The notes under the pieces: generated by a model
Databases searched by the model: none
Told to the model about the DNA's origin: nothing
The model's input: the letters and a program-made list of their open reading frames with translations, nothing else
Shown: positions 5,704 through 7,036 of the stretch, piece after piece
How the letters are laid out: each line of letters starts with the position of its first letter
Position numbering within the stretch: position 1 is the stretch's first letter
Position numbers and translations under genes: made by a program
Source: an uncultured Chthoniobacterales bacterium
GTDB taxonomy: Bacteria > Verrucomicrobiota > Verrucomicrobiae > Chthoniobacterales > UBA10450
Direction of reading: 5' to 3'
Assembly (NCBI GenBank): GCA_955652855.1
Contig: CATPCN010000352.1
Coordinates: 1-7,036, forward strand
DNA length: 7,036 nt

Positions 5704-7036
5704 ATGCCCAAGCCGACGCACCACGACATCATGCTGTCCAGCACCTTCAAAGAACTCGAAGAGCACCGAGACGTGGTCATGACCGCCATCTTGCAATCGG
5801 GAATGTTTCCCCAGGCGATGGACTTGGACTCCGCCCTCCCCGATGACATTATCGACGCCTCTTTGAAAAAGGTCCGGAGCTCAGATGCTTACGTCGGCAT
5901 CGTCGGATACCGCTACGGTGAACCGCTGGAATCGACGAAGAACCCCCACAATCTTTCCACAACCGAGCTCGAATACAACGAGGCCCGAAAACTCAATCTC
6001 CCCATCTGTATGTTCGTCATGAGCGCCGATCATCCAGTGCCAAGAGCCGCCATCAACAAGGACATAGGCGACCAGCAAGCACGTCTCGAAGCGTTCCAGA
6101 AGCGCGTCTCACAGGATGTCATCCATGCCGAGTTCGACTCCGTGGAAGAACTGAAATCGAAGGCGCTTCAGTCTCTAGCTAGACTCCGCGAGCGCCTCGA
6201 CGCCAGCACTCCCTCCGCAGCCGACCCGAAACCCGAACGCTCCGCCGGCCCCAAAGAACTCCTTGCCATGCCGCCGTACCTCGCAAGCACCAACTTCCAG
6301 GGGCGCAAGAAAGAACTACAGACGCTCAGCGATTGGGCCCTCGGAGACAAAGAGCCGGTGCTGGTTCTCGAAGCAATCGGCGGCATGGGCAAGAGCTTTC
6401 TCTCTTGGCACTGGGTGACACTGCATGCGCGCGCAGTCCGCCCGGACTTCGCGGGAATCTTCTGGTACAGCTTCTATGAGCGTGGCGGCGACATGCGCGA
6501 TTTTTGCGCGCACGCCCTTTCCTATGTCTCTGGCGACTCGGTCGAAGAGCTCCTCAAGAAGAAAACGCCCGCCCTGGCCGACGAATTGCTGCCCCTGTTG
6601 CGCCAAAAGCAATGGCTCCTGATTCTCGACGGCCTGGAGCGCGTCCTGGTGGCCTACAATCGTTACGACGCCTCGCACATGCGCGATGAGGAGGCCGACG
6701 ACCCTCAACAGGTCAACGCCACCACCAAGGAGCGGCGCGCTGACGACTGTATCCGCCCCTCAGATTCCGACTTCCTGCAAGCGCTCACTGCCGCCGGGCC
6801 TTCGAAGTTTCTCCTCTCCTCCCGCCTGATGCCCGGCGCGATGCTCAACAACGCAGGGATTGAGCGGCCCGGTATAGCCCACGTGAAGCTCACCGGCCTG
6901 GACCCCTCTGACGCAGAAGCGCTGCTGCGCGCCGCAAACATAACGGGTGATTCGGCCGCCATCCGGCGCTACCTGGACCGGAACTTCGGATGCCATCCGT
7001 TGATTGTCGGAGTCATCGCCGGTCTGGTCCGCAACT
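5704..7036 (+). CDS. DUF4062-STAND (NB-ARC/NACHT-like) NTPase, 3' truncated at window edge
   Basis: The frame is open from ATG 5704 to the window end (444 residues seen). Residues about 7-100 are a DUF4062 domain: DIMLSSTFKELEEHRDVV (8-25), DAYVGIVGYRYG (61-72) and STTELEYNEA (85-94), a pattern shared with other Rossmann-like N-terminal domains on conflict NTPases. After a charged linker (about 150-200) comes a STAND ATPase: Walker A GGMGKS (226-231), Walker B WLLILDGLER (304-313), a sensor-1-like FLLSSRL (369-375) and a GxxP-type helical-domain motif GCHPLIVG (429-436). A hydrophilic insert of about 55 residues separates Walker B from sensor 1. STAND proteins are signal-activated switches, many of them antiphage or programmed-death proteins, with a C-terminal sensor (often TPR/WD repeats) that here would lie beyond 7036. 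There is no SD before the ATG. No in-frame ATG/GTG lies upstream before a stop at 5662. Confidence 0.88.
   Translation, partial: MPKPTHHDIMLSSTFKELEEHRDVVMTAILQSGMFPQAMDLDSALPDDIIDASLKKVRSSDAYVGIVGYRYGEPLESTKNPHNLSTTELEYNEARKLNLPICMFVMSADHPVPRAAINKDIGDQQARLEAFQKRVSQDVIHAEFDSVEELKSKALQSLARLRERLDASTPSAADPKPERSAGPKELLAMPPYLASTNFQGRKKELQTLSDWALGDKEPVLVLEAIGGMGKSFLSWHWVTLHARAVRPDFAGIFWYSFYERGGDMRDFCAHALSYVSGDSVEELLKKKTPALADELLPLLRQKQWLLILDGLERVLVAYNRYDASHMRDEEADDPQQVNATTKERRADDCIRPSDSDFLQALTAAGPSKFLLSSRLMPGAMLNNAGIERPGIAHVKLTGLDPSDAEALLRAANITGDSAAIRRYLDRNFGCHPLIVGVIAGLVRN

Noticed and set aside
1..7036. tRNA, rRNA, CRISPR array or riboswitch
   Set aside because: No cloverleaf, rRNA-conserved block, regularly spaced repeats or recognisable riboswitch core was seen; the non-coding gaps are short and accounted for above.

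Overview
The window is about 7 kb of moderately GC-rich bacterial DNA. Its gene content fits an Acidobacteriota genome, most likely of the Bryobacterales/Solibacter type. This assignment is an inference from three features: a Gly-rich-linker TonB, a thiol-oxidoreductase/lipase-maturation-factor fusion, and subclass B3 beta-lactamase remains. There is no rRNA or other taxonomic marker.

Left part (1-1563, all + strand): the C-terminal end of an AtuA-type protein (DUF1446 family) overlaps by 4 bp a gene for its small ferredoxin-fold partner. A 57-residue Lys-rich DUF6496 protein follows, then a secreted protein of unknown function. Middle (1564-3665): a repeat-rich convergent gap, then on the - strand a 588-residue membrane protein fusing a DCC (DUF393) thiol-oxidoreductase domain to a lipase maturation factor (LMF) domain, then a 177-bp divergent gap with a good promoter facing right. 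Next (3666-5257): a TonB energy transducer, followed almost directly by a decayed subclass B3 metallo-beta-lactamase. The latter has several frameshifts and has lost the segment carrying one zinc-ligand histidine.

Right part (5258-7036): a HicB-family antitoxin gene with no recognisable HicA beside it. After that, behind a perfect 16-bp palindrome, comes the first 444 residues of a DUF4062-STAND (NB-ARC-like) NTPase that runs off the window. The right 1.8 kb looks like the edge of an accessory or defence region: a toxin-antitoxin-type gene, a conflict-type NTPase and a rotting neighbour. The STAND gene is the best candidate for an uncharacterised conflict system, but its sensor domain lies outside the window. 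Nothing links the left-hand metabolic and membrane genes to it functionally.
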